Source of the DNA: CAVQDV01 sp963711375
Lineage (GTDB): Bacteria; Pseudomonadota; Gammaproteobacteria; Coxiellales; Coxiellaceae
DNA length: 64,000 nucleotides
NCBI GenBank assembly: GCA_963711375.1
Contig: CAVQDV010000005.1
Location: 434,001 to 498,000 of the forward strand
Direction: 5' to 3'
Below are positions 26,240 through 35,749 of this stretch, piece by piece; position 1 is the first letter of the stretch, and each line of letters opens with the position of its first letter. The position numbers and the translations under genes are program-made. The notes under the pieces are model-generated. The model was not told the origin of the DNA. It made no database searches and worked only from the letters and a program-made list of their open reading frames with translations.

Positions 26240-29200
26240 ATGAGAAGTACAGATAAAGAGCTCCTAGAATATTTTGGGTTTTACAAAGAAGGCGAATCTC
26301 GCTCGAAGGGTTTTAGCAAGCAGGGCTCTGGAACGATCAATATTGACCGCGCCCTAAATAACAAGCCCGATTATTGGTTTGGCCCAAAATTAAAGAAAAT
26401 TCCCAAGGATTTAAAAAAAGTTCTTATTACGCATCCCATAGCAAACAGCAACATATTGATGTTCTATGTGCGATTATGGAGTATGGGTTGCAAGCTTTAT
26501 GTTTGGGAAGGAGAACCTATTTTATGCCATACTCTGGTAAAATTAGAAGCCCATCTAAAAAAAGCTGAGCCCTGCGAAGAAACACTTTCCGATTTTAAAA
26601 AGCTGGATTATTTTGAAACCCTTAAATTAATGCTCGCGTTTGATAATCCATCGATGAAGGGCCGTTTCCTTCATCCTATCGATTTTTCTGATTTTCTTCC
26701 GGAACATCAGGCCTATTTAAGCCTCTTAACAAAGGAAGAAAACCCTATAGATGCGCTCTTCGGTTTTGACGTATTGGATCCCGCTGATTATTTCTCACCT
26801 AAAGGGTTCGCGAACTTAAAAAAAATTACATTCATTAAGGATAAAACATTGTTTACGAGCGTAGGGACTCTATCTACTCTTTGCCCACAACTTGAAGAAC
26901 TAAGCCTTAAAAATTTTCAAGATGACCCGCTGGACAATATTTCCATTGAAAAAATTAGGATCTTTGAAAACCTAAAATCCCTTAATTTAAGAGGAAGCAA
27001 CATCAATTCGCTCCAACTTGAGGCCTTGCTCCTCCGCTGCCCCAACTTAGAGACCCTGGATCTTCAGTCTTGCAAAGAGCTCATAAATGACTTTATTGAT
27101 GTTTTTCAAAAAAGCCAGTTTCATTTATCTAAACTAAAATCACTGAATTTGAAGGGCGACCTCTTCAATGTGACCCAACTTGAAATATTACTCTCTCAAT
27201 GTCCAAATCTGGAAGACCTGAATGCTGAAGGGTGTCAGTTAGCTTGGAAAAGTTTTTCGAATGTCTTCAACGAGGACCCTCCACGTTTACCTAAGCTGAA
27301 ATCGCTTAAATTAAAGTTAACGAGCATCGACGCGGAAAAGCGGGACCTCTTGCTGCGCCACTCACCCAATCTGGAGTCCCTGAGCCTTTTCTATTACAAA
27401 AACCGGGGCAATGATTTTGATTTAACTAAACTGAAATCGCTAGATTTTAATGGAAGTTATATTGAAATAAATGACCTTGAAGTTTGGCTTAAGCGGTTTC
27501 CGAACGTAGAGTCACTGAACCTTGGATTGTGCCCATATTTCATGGGAATAATCTTTAATGCCTTTGGAGAAGAGAGTTCACGCTTAGTCAAACTAAAGTC
27601 CCTCTTTTTAAACCACACCAGTATCAATCCGGAGCAACTCAAAAGCTTGATCATAGCGTGTCCGAATCTAGAGTCTCTCGATCTTGCCTCTTGCGGAAAG
27701 CTCCGCGAAGATGAGCTCTCTAAAGCCTTCAAAGACAGTCCTGCACGTCTGCTAAGCCTAAAATCGGTAAATCTGAAAGAAAGCCCTATCAGTGCCAGTC
27801 TGCTTGAAACCTTGATCAAGAGCTGTCCGAATTTAGAATCATTGGATCTTACAAGCTCCCTTGGGTTGAACGGCAGGCAAGACTACTCAGAAAACTTTAA
27901 AGCAAGCCATTCATCCTTACCAAAGCTAAAATCCCTTACTTTGACCCAAAGCAGTATTAGGACTAATAATCTCGAAGTCTTGCTTTGGCAGTCTCCGAAT
28001 GTAGAATTATTGAATCTTTCGAACTGCCAATACCTCGGGGAAGGGTTCTCGAATACCTTTAGGGAGGGCCATTCACGTTTACCCAAACTAAAATCGCTTA
28101 TTTTGGACCAAAGCAGACTTTCTGGAGCTGAATTGTGCGCCTTGCTGCGCCAATGCGTGGCTCTGGAGTCGCTAGAATTTTCGCATTCTAAGGATCTCAA
28201 AAATGAAATTTCCTTTGCCCTACGTTTAGATAAATTAAAGATGCTTACATTACAAGGCAGCGACACCAATATGACATATCTTGGAGCCTTGTTGCGCCAG
28301 TGTCCGAAACTGGAAAAACTGGATCTTTCATCCTCAGATGGGCTAGAGAATGGCTCTTTTGGGACCCATAAAATTGGTGCCCCATTTTTAGGTAAATTGA
28401 AGTCTCTTCAGTTGCAAGGCAGTAGCATCAATGCGACTCAACTAGCAGCCTTACTGCTCGAGTGCTCTGATCTAGAATTATTGTATCTCTCACATTGTAA
28501 AAACTTACAGAACGGCTTCCTTCATGCTCTCAGAGATAGCCCTTCCTCTTTACTCAACTTGAAATCCATTGATTTAAGTTTCATTAAATTAAGTATCACC
28601 AGACTTTTAATCTTGCTCCAGAAGTGCCCGAATCTGGAAGTGCTCAAATTGGAAGGCTTGGAAGGCATTTCTTTTGAAGAAATCCAAGCGCTTAGAATTA
28701 AGTGGCCTCACTGCATTATTTTTCCCACACAGGCATCGGTAAGCTCCACTAAAAACATGGGATCTTCAGAATATCAGCCAAAAAGTGATAGCATTTCTGG
28801 GAACATCGACATAGATACGAATTTAAGAGGTGATGAAACTTGCTCTGTGAACCAATATTTTCAGGGCTCGCTTGCCAAAGATTATTCACATTATCGCTTA
28901 GACGTGGAAATAGGATCGTACTCCTCATTCAAAAATGAAATTAAAATTATTACGGCTGAAACGACAAACAATGCTAGAAAATTACACGAATCCACTCCGG
29001 GCAGTCATTATGGATCTCGGATTATTATTAATCATACTTGGCAAAAATTGCCCAGCCTTACGCCTTATGATTCAAATCCGACTTTGCAATGTGATGTTCC
29101 GCTAGAACTTGGATTCAATAAGGCAAATGGCCTGTATTATATTCGCGTAAAAAACTCCGAGGGAGATTATCCGCTTGAATTCGTGATAAAAGAGGGTCAA

Positions 29201-32200
29201 ACCCATAAAAATATTAATAAAGGGGCTTTGGATTCAAAAATCAAAACGAAGATTTTATCCCATTTAAAATTCACTCAAAGTAGAAAATTAGATGCGAAGG
29301 CCTCTTATTCTGCACTGGAATTTTTAAATTCATTTTCTCCCGACAAAAAACTCATGCTGCTTTCGAGATTTTTTAATAAATTTAAACCCGGACCATTGGA
29401 AGGGGTTCATCAGGGAAGCCTCTATCATGAAAGAATAAATGCCATTATTAAAAATAGAAAAGGCTCTTGTAGGCATCGAGCCATGGCTTTCTTTGAAATT
29501 TGTAATGCTCTGGGTTTTGAAGTTCGCCTTATTCAAAATGATTGTCATGCATTTTGTGAGGTTTTTTCAGAGGAAAAATGGCAGACGATCGAATTAGGTG
29601 GTTATCCAGCCAAGCTCAAGATTAAAGATCTGACAAAGCAAAATAAAATAGACAGCACACAACAAATTAACCAGGGCGGTATAGTACCTAGTGTAAGCTC
29701 AGCGGCGAAGCCTAAGGCAACGGAAGCAGGCGCTTCAGAGGAGGCCCTTGTAGTATTAACAGAAGAAGGCACTTCAGAACCCGAGAAATCACTTTTCCCA
29801 GAATTGCTAAAGTCTTGCCCAGCCGAGATCGGGAATAATATGGCTTATGCAAAATGGATAGCCCAGCAAGCAGACACTCAGCTATTAATCAGCTATCAAA
29901 ATAAACAAGAAGTAGATGCCGTGGTTGATTCCCTTCGTGCCAATGCGCGCCCAAAAAACTCGACATTTTATTTAGATAATTTAGATGACGCAAGTTACCA
30001 AGATTTAGTAGCGAACGATGGAAACCATGACATCAAGGAGAGCCATTTAATTCGGTTTTTAGAAACCGCTAAGCGCGGTGACACTCTAATTATTCATCGT
30101 GAAAAATTCGAAACAGGACACATCGGTTATAATACCATGCTCGTTAAAGATCGAAAAATAGGGCAGCACAAAATTCCAGATGACGTAAATATTATCACGC
30201 TGATTCCGCACAGTAGTCGTTTGAGTTATGGGCCCGATTTTTATTCTCGATTTTCATTTAAAACTGAGCTTCAAAAAGCATGGCTGCCTATTCCAAAAAT
30301 CCCTGAAAAAACTGGTGAAAATGAGGCTGAAATTCATCTCTATGGCAATGATTGTTGGCAAGCAAAAACGGTGGGAAAGCCTTCCTTTAGTGAAAAGGGG
30401 ATTTCTTATGTTACTGGTGAGCTAACAAAGGCGCTTGCAAAAGAATGCACGGAAATTACATTCGTTAATCCTCCTGATTCTCGAGAATTTAATGTATTTT
30501 TCCGCCAGCTTAAAAACGCCCGAGAATATTTTTCGAATGGAACACTGCACTCTATTCCAGATGAGGTTTGCTTTTATATTAAAAATTCAGAATATTCGCT
30601 GGGTAAGAAAGATATTAGCTTTGAACCAATCCAGGAAAAAACGCCTGCAAAATGGGATGTCTTACTTAATCCAGCTACCTTTAATGATTTTTTTGACCTC
30701 CACACCTCTCGCAAGACAGAGAGTGCTGCTCTTGGTTCTGCTTCTGTCTGTAACTTGCTGGATGTCCCTGGATTTTTAGGGCAATACAAAAATAAAACCT
30801 TGCGCGTATTATTGAATTCGGATTTGCGCCCTGGAGAATGGGCACAATTGTGTGACAAGGCCGAAGAATTTAAATGTCACTTAGTGGCCATCGATGTTAC
30901 GCAGACCGCTTTTACAGCACAAGAAAAATCCTCTGATTTTTCAGGGACAAAAGATCCGGTCGTCAAAATCCATCCTGAGCATTCTATTATCATTACCGAT
31001 AATCATGATGCTATAGTACACCAATTATATCGAGAACAATCGAATGTCGACGTGCTATGCCTTGACCCAGAGACAGAAGTCAATGTCGTCGTGCTATGTG
31101 TTGGCCTAGAGACAGAAGTCAGCGATTTACTGGGCCATATGAATTTTGAAAAAATAAATGGCAAAACCTTGAGTTTTCCAATTCAAGAAGGGGCTTTAAT
31201 CACCCTATTAAAAGCGAAAAAAAATGTGGTTCTTCGCGGCAATTTGTCCTTTGCATGCGAATCTGCACTAGCCTCTTTATTTTCCAGCGAGCCTCATTTA
31301 ATAGTGAATGGCGAACGTTTTTTTCCTGAAAGCAGCGTCAGTATTGTTTCTGAAAATGAAAGCACACTGAATTTTTTACCCAACCGCAGCTACATTTCTG
31401 GATCTACTCCTATTGATAAATCAGCCGCCTCCAGCCTCCCGCGCGTTTCTTCTGATCAAAATAAATCGCCAATCGAAAATGCAGAGCTTTTTGACCAAGA
31501 GCGTCTTGCAAAAGTCACCGAGGCCCTTAAAACAGAGCCAGGTTTATTTCTAGTTGGGCCAACCGCTGCTGGGAAAAGTACCTTCGTTTCTAAAAAATTA
31601 TTTAAAGAAAAGGGCGTAATAGGATATACAGGCCTGGAACAATTGAAAGCCTTCGCTAGCGATAAAAATCCGGGGCTAAAAATATTAATGATCGATGAGG
31701 CGAATTTACTAGAGCCCTCTCTTTTAACACGATTTGAAGGCCTATTTAGCCCAACACCCGGTATTTTAATTGACGAAACGTGGTATCCACTCACAAGCGA
31801 ACATAAAGTGATTTTCGCCGGAAATCCACCAGATTATAAGGGCCGAACCGTGCATCCTCTTTGGGAGCGCTATCTGAAATTTGAAACCTTTAATGCCTTG
31901 CCTTTTTGGTATATTAAGGAACGAGTGAATGATCCCTTATGTCAAAAAATAGACTTAAGCCTTAATGATCAAATCCTAAAAGATATTGAGAAAAATCCCG
32001 ATTTAACTCCAAGAGACATTCAACAAAAATTATTTAGCCTAAGAGTGCCTAAACAGAATTTGGACTGGGAAAGTCTAAAAGCGGCTTTACAAAAACAAGA
32101 TTTTACCGTCACCAAAAGTCGTGAACTCGCTCTTCAAAGCCTGCTCCAGCATTTAGACATTCGAGATCTTAAGATTCAAAAATCGCATATGGGACTGCAA

Positions 32201-33331
32201 GACCAGGGTATAAATGCCTGCATTTTAGAGGGCGATGCGGGGATTGGAAAAAGTGTGATGGCTGAAGCACTCCTGAAAAGTCCCGGCTTCGTACCAGGGG
32301 ATTTAAAAGAATCCGATTCGCGGGATAAGATTTATTATTATATTTCCGCTTCGGATTTGCAGGATTTCAACGCCATTATGAAAAAAGCCTTTCACGAAGG
32401 TGCTGTGCTTATTATCGATGAACTTAATGCTTTTCCGAATGATGTCGAGCGGGATCTTAATATATTTTTAAGTGGCACAGATCTTGAAAATAATCCGCCT
32501 AACAAGGCAGGTTTCTTTGTCATTGGCACACAAAATCCCGTGATCAGTAAAGCGATGGGAATCGAATACGGCGGCCGTGAAGAGGCATCTAAGGCCCTCG
32601 CGAATCGATGCGATAAAATTTATCTGCCGAGTTACAATCATGCCGAATTAAGCGAGTTGCTCTGTGCGCAGGGCTATGAAAAAAATTTCGCTACTCGTTT
32701 TGCACTGGATTTTTTGCGAGCGCTTAATGAAGCCATTGACACAAATGCTTTGGTCATTCCAACCCCTCGTGATTTTTTTACGTTGGCAGATAAGCCAAGC
32801 GAAAACATTCTTTCATTCAAACTTTTTATTGCTCTAGAAAAATACCTCACACAATCGGAAGGCTTCGAAAATCAATTCGGTGAAATTCTCGCCCTACTCG
32901 ATAAAGGCGCGAATCCTTCTCTTCTGATCCACAAAGGAATGTCCTGCCACACTTTATTAAAGCAAGTCTTTATTCATAACTCAGCCGCGCAAGAAATGGC
33001 TATATTCTGTTTAGCGAATTCAAAAGAAATTCCAGAGTCTCTTCTGAACTTTTATAGCAAAGATGACAAGCTTGGGATTTTAGAGCTTTTGAACAGGGCC
33101 TATTCGAGAGCCCAAGAGGCGCTGGGTCCTGGAAACCGGAAAAAATTAGAAGACAGCATAAAACTTAAGTTAAGTGCCCTTGGGCAGATTTTCCAAGGAG
33201 AAATACCAAAAACAAGGACCTCCTCTAAAGCCTCAAGTGCATCAATGAATTCTCGATCTACCTTTTTTCAAAAACTCTTTAAAAAACCGCAAGACAAACA
33301 AGCCAAAACAGAATCATCCTTGCGAAAATAA
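26240..33331 (+). CDS. Giant LRR / transglutaminase-like / tandem AAA protein
   Basis: 2363 residues in one intact frame. Residues about 185-830 are leucine-rich repeats of the eukaryotic cysteine-containing type (recurring LPKLKSL, CPNLESLDL). Near 1077 is a transglutaminase/papain-like core: Cys1077 in GSCRHRAMAF and His1103 in NDCHAFCEVF; the usual Asp position is Glu1118 (TIELGG). Two AAA ATPase modules of the dynein/MoxR kind follow: Walker A GPTAAGKST (1773-1781) with Walker B ILMIDEA (1816-1821), and GDAGIGKS (1998-2005) with LIIDELN (2057-2063). The span 1190-1700 may hold degenerate ATPase-like modules. There is no signal peptide and no membrane helix. The tail is Ser/Lys-rich. I know no named protein with this order of domains. 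A translocated effector is a reasonable guess, supported by the upstream PmrA-like box; an intracellular remodelling machine is the alternative. Confidence 0.8.
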   Translation: MRSTDKELLEYFGFYKEGESRSKGFSKQGSGTINIDRALNNKPDYWFGPKLKKIPKDLKKVLITHPIANSNILMFYVRLWSMGCKLYVWEGEPILCHTLVKLEAHLKKAEPCEETLSDFKKLDYFETLKLMLAFDNPSMKGRFLHPIDFSDFLPEHQAYLSLLTKEENPIDALFGFDVLDPADYFSPKGFANLKKITFIKDKTLFTSVGTLSTLCPQLEELSLKNFQDDPLDNISIEKIRIFENLKSLNLRGSNINSLQLEALLLRCPNLETLDLQSCKELINDFIDVFQKSQFHLSKLKSLNLKGDLFNVTQLEILLSQCPNLEDLNAEGCQLAWKSFSNVFNEDPPRLPKLKSLKLKLTSIDAEKRDLLLRHSPNLESLSLFYYKNRGNDFDLTKLKSLDFNGSYIEINDLEVWLKRFPNVESLNLGLCPYFMGIIFNAFGEESSRLVKLKSLFLNHTSINPEQLKSLIIACPNLESLDLASCGKLREDELSKAFKDSPARLLSLKSVNLKESPISASLLETLIKSCPNLESLDLTSSLGLNGRQDYSENFKASHSSLPKLKSLTLTQSSIRTNNLEVLLWQSPNVELLNLSNCQYLGEGFSNTFREGHSRLPKLKSLILDQSRLSGAELCALLRQCVALESLEFSHSKDLKNEISFALRLDKLKMLTLQGSDTNMTYLGALLRQCPKLEKLDLSSSDGLENGSFGTHKIGAPFLGKLKSLQLQGSSINATQLAALLLECSDLELLYLSHCKNLQNGFLHALRDSPSSLLNLKSIDLSFIKLSITRLLILLQKCPNLEVLKLEGLEGISFEEIQALRIKWPHCIIFPTQASVSSTKNMGSSEYQPKSDSISGNIDIDTNLRGDETCSVNQYFQGSLAKDYSHYRLDVEIGSYSSFKNEIKIITAETTNNARKLHESTPGSHYGSRIIINHTWQKLPSLTPYDSNPTLQCDVPLELGFNKANGLYYIRVKNSEGDYPLEFVIKEGQTHKNINKGALDSKIKTKILSHLKFTQSRKLDAKASYSALEFLNSFSPDKKLMLLSRFFNKFKPGPLEGVHQGSLYHERINAIIKNRKGSCRHRAMAFFEICNALGFEVRLIQNDCHAFCEVFSEEKWQTIELGGYPAKLKIKDLTKQNKIDSTQQINQGGIVPSVSSAAKPKATEAGASEEALVVLTEEGTSEPEKSLFPELLKSCPAEIGNNMAYAKWIAQQADTQLLISYQNKQEVDAVVDSLRANARPKNSTFYLDNLDDASYQDLVANDGNHDIKESHLIRFLETAKRGDTLIIHREKFETGHIGYNTMLVKDRKIGQHKIPDDVNIITLIPHSSRLSYGPDFYSRFSFKTELQKAWLPIPKIPEKTGENEAEIHLYGNDCWQAKTVGKPSFSEKGISYVTGELTKALAKECTEITFVNPPDSREFNVFFRQLKNAREYFSNGTLHSIPDEVCFYIKNSEYSLGKKDISFEPIQEKTPAKWDVLLNPATFNDFFDLHTSRKTESAALGSASVCNLLDVPGFLGQYKNKTLRVLLNSDLRPGEWAQLCDKAEEFKCHLVAIDVTQTAFTAQEKSSDFSGTKDPVVKIHPEHSIIITDNHDAIVHQLYREQSNVDVLCLDPETEVNVVVLCVGLETEVSDLLGHMNFEKINGKTLSFPIQEGALITLLKAKKNVVLRGNLSFACESALASLFSSEPHLIVNGERFFPESSVSIVSENESTLNFLPNRSYISGSTPIDKSAASSLPRVSSDQNKSPIENAELFDQERLAKVTEALKTEPGLFLVGPTAAGKSTFVSKKLFKEKGVIGYTGLEQLKAFASDKNPGLKILMIDEANLLEPSLLTRFEGLFSPTPGILIDETWYPLTSEHKVIFAGNPPDYKGRTVHPLWERYLKFETFNALPFWYIKERVNDPLCQKIDLSLNDQILKDIEKNPDLTPRDIQQKLFSLRVPKQNLDWESLKAALQKQDFTVTKSRELALQSLLQHLDIRDLKIQKSHMGLQDQGINACILEGDAGIGKSVMAEALLKSPGFVPGDLKESDSRDKIYYYISASDLQDFNAIMKKAFHEGAVLIIDELNAFPNDVERDLNIFLSGTDLENNPPNKAGFFVIGTQNPVISKAMGIEYGGREEASKALANRCDKIYLPSYNHAELSELLCAQGYEKNFATRFALDFLRALNEAIDTNALVIPTPRDFFTLADKPSENILSFKLFIALEKYLTQSEGFENQFGEILALLDKGANPSLLIHKGMSCHTLLKQVFIHNSAAQEMAIFCLANSKEIPESLLNFYSKDDKLGILELLNRAYSRAQEALGPGNRKKLEDSIKLKLSALGQIFQGEIPKTRTSSKASSASMNSRSTFFQKLFKKPQDKQAKTESSLRK
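31043..31120 (+). repeat. 39-bp tandem duplication inside the giant gene
   Basis: Bases 31043-31081 and 31082-31120 are tandem copies with a few changes, encoding NVDVLCLDPETEV then NVVVLCVGLETEV. It is a recent in-frame duplication between the transglutaminase-like and AAA regions. Confidence 0.85.
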
Positions 33332-33336
33332 GAGTT

Positions 33337-33350
33337 CCCGCTTAAGCGGG
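33337..33350. other. Short perfect palindrome between the giant gene and aroQ
   Basis: CCCGCTTAAGCGGG lies 5 bases after the giant gene stop. It could form a 7-bp stem without a loop-friendly centre and has no T-run, so it is not a convincing terminator. Confidence 0.35.
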
Positions 33351-33432
33351 GGTCACTAATGATTTGTCAAGATCTGCGGCGATCCTGCGGGGATCTAGAC
33401 AACATCTTCTGCCTATTGCATAATGGCGGTCT

Positions 33433-33876
33433 ATGGCAAAGATACTGATTTTGAATGGACCTAATCTAAACTTACTCGGCACTCGCGAGCGCGACGTGTA
33501 TGGCGATGTTACTCTAGATCGCATTCACCAGCAACTCAAAACACTGGCCGATGAATTCAAGCATAGCATCGAATTCTACCAAAGCAATGCTGAACACGAG
33601 CTTATCAATAAGATTCATGCTGCCAGGGGTGATGCGGCCTTCATTATCATTAATCCTGGTGCGTTTACCCACACTAGCATCGCCTTACGGGATGCTTTAT
33701 TAGGCGTACAAATTCCATTCATTGAAGTGCATCTTTCCAACATCTACAAACGCGAAGAATTTCGCAAGCATTCCTACCTGGCGGATATTGCCGTCGGTGG
33801 TATTTACGGTTTTGGGGCAAACAGCTATTTGCTGGCGCTTAGAGCCTGTGATCAAATTTTAAATTCACACAAGTAA
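33433..33876 (+). CDS. aroQ: 3-dehydroquinate dehydratase, type II
   Basis: 147 residues, the usual size of the dodecameric type II enzyme of the shikimate pathway. Signature segments are present: ILILNGPNLNLLGTRE, the active-site Tyr in DVYGDVTL, NPGAFTHTSIALRD and EVHLSNIYKREEFRKHSY with the catalytic His. It is followed 7 bases later by accB and then accC, the common gammaproteobacterial order aroQ-accB-accC. The ATG at 33433 gives the normal N-terminus. Confidence 0.96.
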   Translation: MAKILILNGPNLNLLGTRERDVYGDVTLDRIHQQLKTLADEFKHSIEFYQSNAEHELINKIHAARGDAAFIIINPGAFTHTSIALRDALLGVQIPFIEVHLSNIYKREEFRKHSYLADIAVGGIYGFGANSYLLALRACDQILNSHK

Positions 33877-33883
33877 GGGAACT

Positions 33884-34366
33884 ATGGACACTCGTAAAAT
33901 TAAAAAATTAATCGAGCTAGTGAAAGAAACTGGCATAGGAGAACTCGAAGTAAAATCGGGTGAAGAATCCGTTCGAATCAGTCAAATGGGCGCAAATGCT
34001 ATTGGACCGACAGCCATCGCCCCACAGCAAACTTTTATTCAGGCCCCATCACCGGTTGCCGCTATCCCACCTCCTGATGCAGCCTCTGCTAAAAAAGAGC
34101 CTGCAAAAACCGAAGAGCAAGAAGGTCACCGTGTTCGTTCACCCATGGTCGGCACAGCTTATATTTGTCCTAAACCTGGCGCAAAAGCCTTCGTTTCTGT
34201 TGGACAGCATGTTGAAATTGGCGAAACCCTGTGTTTAATCGAAGCCATGAAAATGTTTAATACTATCGAAGCCGATGTCTCGGGGGTTGTCGCTGCACGA
34301 TTAATCGAAAATGAACAGCCTGTTGAATATGACCAACCTTTATTTATCATCAAAACCAGAGAGTAA
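33884..34366 (+). CDS. accB: Biotin carboxyl carrier protein of acetyl-CoA carboxylase
   Basis: 160 residues. The N-terminal helix domain (MDTRKIKKLIELVKETGIGE) is followed by a Pro/Ala-rich linker and the biotinyl domain. Lys123 in EAMKMFN is the biotin attachment site. The protein carries the carboxyl group from AccC to the AccAD transferase in fatty acid synthesis. accC begins 5 bases after its stop. Confidence 0.96.
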   Translation: MDTRKIKKLIELVKETGIGELEVKSGEESVRISQMGANAIGPTAIAPQQTFIQAPSPVAAIPPPDAASAKKEPAKTEEQEGHRVRSPMVGTAYICPKPGAKAFVSVGQHVEIGETLCLIEAMKMFNTIEADVSGVVAARLIENEQPVEYDQPLFIIKTRE

Positions 34367-34371
34367 ATCGG

Positions 34372-35718
34372 ATGTTTAAAAAAGTTTTGATCGCCAATCG
34401 TGGCGAAATTGCTTTACGAATTCATCGCGCCTGCAAAGAACTGGGCATTCAAACCGTAGCGGCCTATTCCACGGCCGATGAAGAATTAATGCACGTTAAA
34501 TTAGCCGATGAAGCGGTTTGCATTGGGCCCGCGAATTCTACACACAGTTATTTGAGCATACCTGCCGTCATTAGTGCCGCAGAAATTGCTCATGTCGACG
34601 CCATTCATCCTGGATATGGATTTTTGTCGGAAAATGCAGACTTTGCAGAGCAAGTCGAGAAAAGTGGATTTAAATTTATTGGCCCGAGTGCTGAAACTAT
34701 TCGACTAATGGGAAATAAAGTGTCGGCTATCAACGTGATGCGCGAGGCTGGAATTCCAACAATTCCTGGCTCAAATGGAGCACTAGGAGAAGATGATCAG
34801 CAGAATTTAAACATTGCTAAAGAAATTGGCTACCCCATTTTAATTAAAGCGGCTGGCGGTGGCGGTGGACGCGGCATGCGAGTGGTAAGGTCCGAAGAAA
34901 ATTTAATAAGCTTTATCGAAATGACGCGAACTGAAGCGGCGGCTGCCTTTAAAAATGACGAAGTCTACCTGGAAAAATATCTTGAAGATCCTCGTCATAT
35001 CGAAATTCAAGTTATGGCCGACGGACAAGGGCATGCTATTTATTTAGGCGAACGGGATTGCTCGATGCAACGTCGCCATCAAAAAGTGCTGGAGGAAGCA
35101 CCGGCGCCTGGAATTACTGAGAAACAACGAAAAGAAATTGGCGAGCTTTGCGTGAACGCTTGCTTAAAAATAAATTACAGCAGCGCCGGAACCTTTGAAT
35201 TTCTCTATGAAAAAGGGCGTTTTTATTTTATTGAGATGAATACTCGCGTACAGGTTGAGCATCCTGTCACAGAATTTGTTACGGGAATTGATATTATTAA
35301 AGAGCAAATTCGCATTGCGGCTGGCAATCCACTGTCTTACAAGCAACATGATATTAAAATCACTGGCCATGCTATTGAATGCCGAATAAATGCTGAAGAC
35401 CCAAAAACTTTTATGCCGAGTCCTGGGCTGGTTACTCATTTTCATGCACCTGGCGGTTTTGGAATTCGCATGGATACGCATTTATATAGCGGTTATAAAG
35501 TGCCACCCAATTACGACTCCATGATCGGTAAATTAATTGCCTATGGGGAAACACGCGATGTTGCGATTCAGAGAATGATAAACGCTCTCAATGAATTGTT
35601 GGTAGATGGAATTAAAACCAATGCGCCTTTGCACCAAGATTTAATGATGGACAAAAAATTTCGTGAAGGTGGGCAAAATATTCATTTTCTAGAGAAGAAA
35701 TTAGGTATTTCGAACTAA
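34372..35718 (+). CDS. accC: Biotin carboxylase subunit of acetyl-CoA carboxylase
   Basis: 448 residues, typical of AccC. An ATP-grasp enzyme that carboxylates the biotin on AccB. Visible motifs are LIANRGEIALRIHRACKELG, the glycine-rich ATP loop KAAGGGGGRGMRVV at about 160-173, RDCSMQRRHQKVLEEAPAP, and EMNTRVQVEHPVTE with the catalytic Arg. The frame and neighbours are ordinary. prmA follows after a REP-like repeat. Confidence 0.97.
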   Translation: MFKKVLIANRGEIALRIHRACKELGIQTVAAYSTADEELMHVKLADEAVCIGPANSTHSYLSIPAVISAAEIAHVDAIHPGYGFLSENADFAEQVEKSGFKFIGPSAETIRLMGNKVSAINVMREAGIPTIPGSNGALGEDDQQNLNIAKEIGYPILIKAAGGGGGRGMRVVRSEENLISFIEMTRTEAAAAFKNDEVYLEKYLEDPRHIEIQVMADGQGHAIYLGERDCSMQRRHQKVLEEAPAPGITEKQRKEIGELCVNACLKINYSSAGTFEFLYEKGRFYFIEMNTRVQVEHPVTEFVTGIDIIKEQIRIAAGNPLSYKQHDIKITGHAIECRINAEDPKTFMPSPGLVTHFHAPGGFGIRMDTHLYSGYKVPPNYDSMIGKLIAYGETRDVAIQRMINALNELLVDGIKTNAPLHQDLMMDKKFREGGQNIHFLEKKLGISN

Positions 35719-35742
35719 TTAATACCCCTTGCGGGAAAGGCA
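35716..35742. repeat. Short REP-like fragment before prmA
   Basis: TAATTAATACCCC plus TTGCGGGAAAGG resembles the left half of the repeat at 14836-14898, including the ATTAATACCCC stretch. It overlaps the prmA ribosome-binding region. Confidence 0.5.
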
Positions 35743-35749
35743 GTTCTTA

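Noticed and set aside
26240..33331. Giant protein as an Avs/NLR-type immune sensor
   Set aside because: LRRs are at the N-terminus, and the ATPase modules look like dynein/MoxR AAA type, not NACHT or STAND; no nuclease or TIR effector is visible.
33337..33350. CCCGCTTAAGCGGG as a rho-independent terminator
   Set aside because: The palindrome has no loop and no following T-run; only the symmetry is reported.
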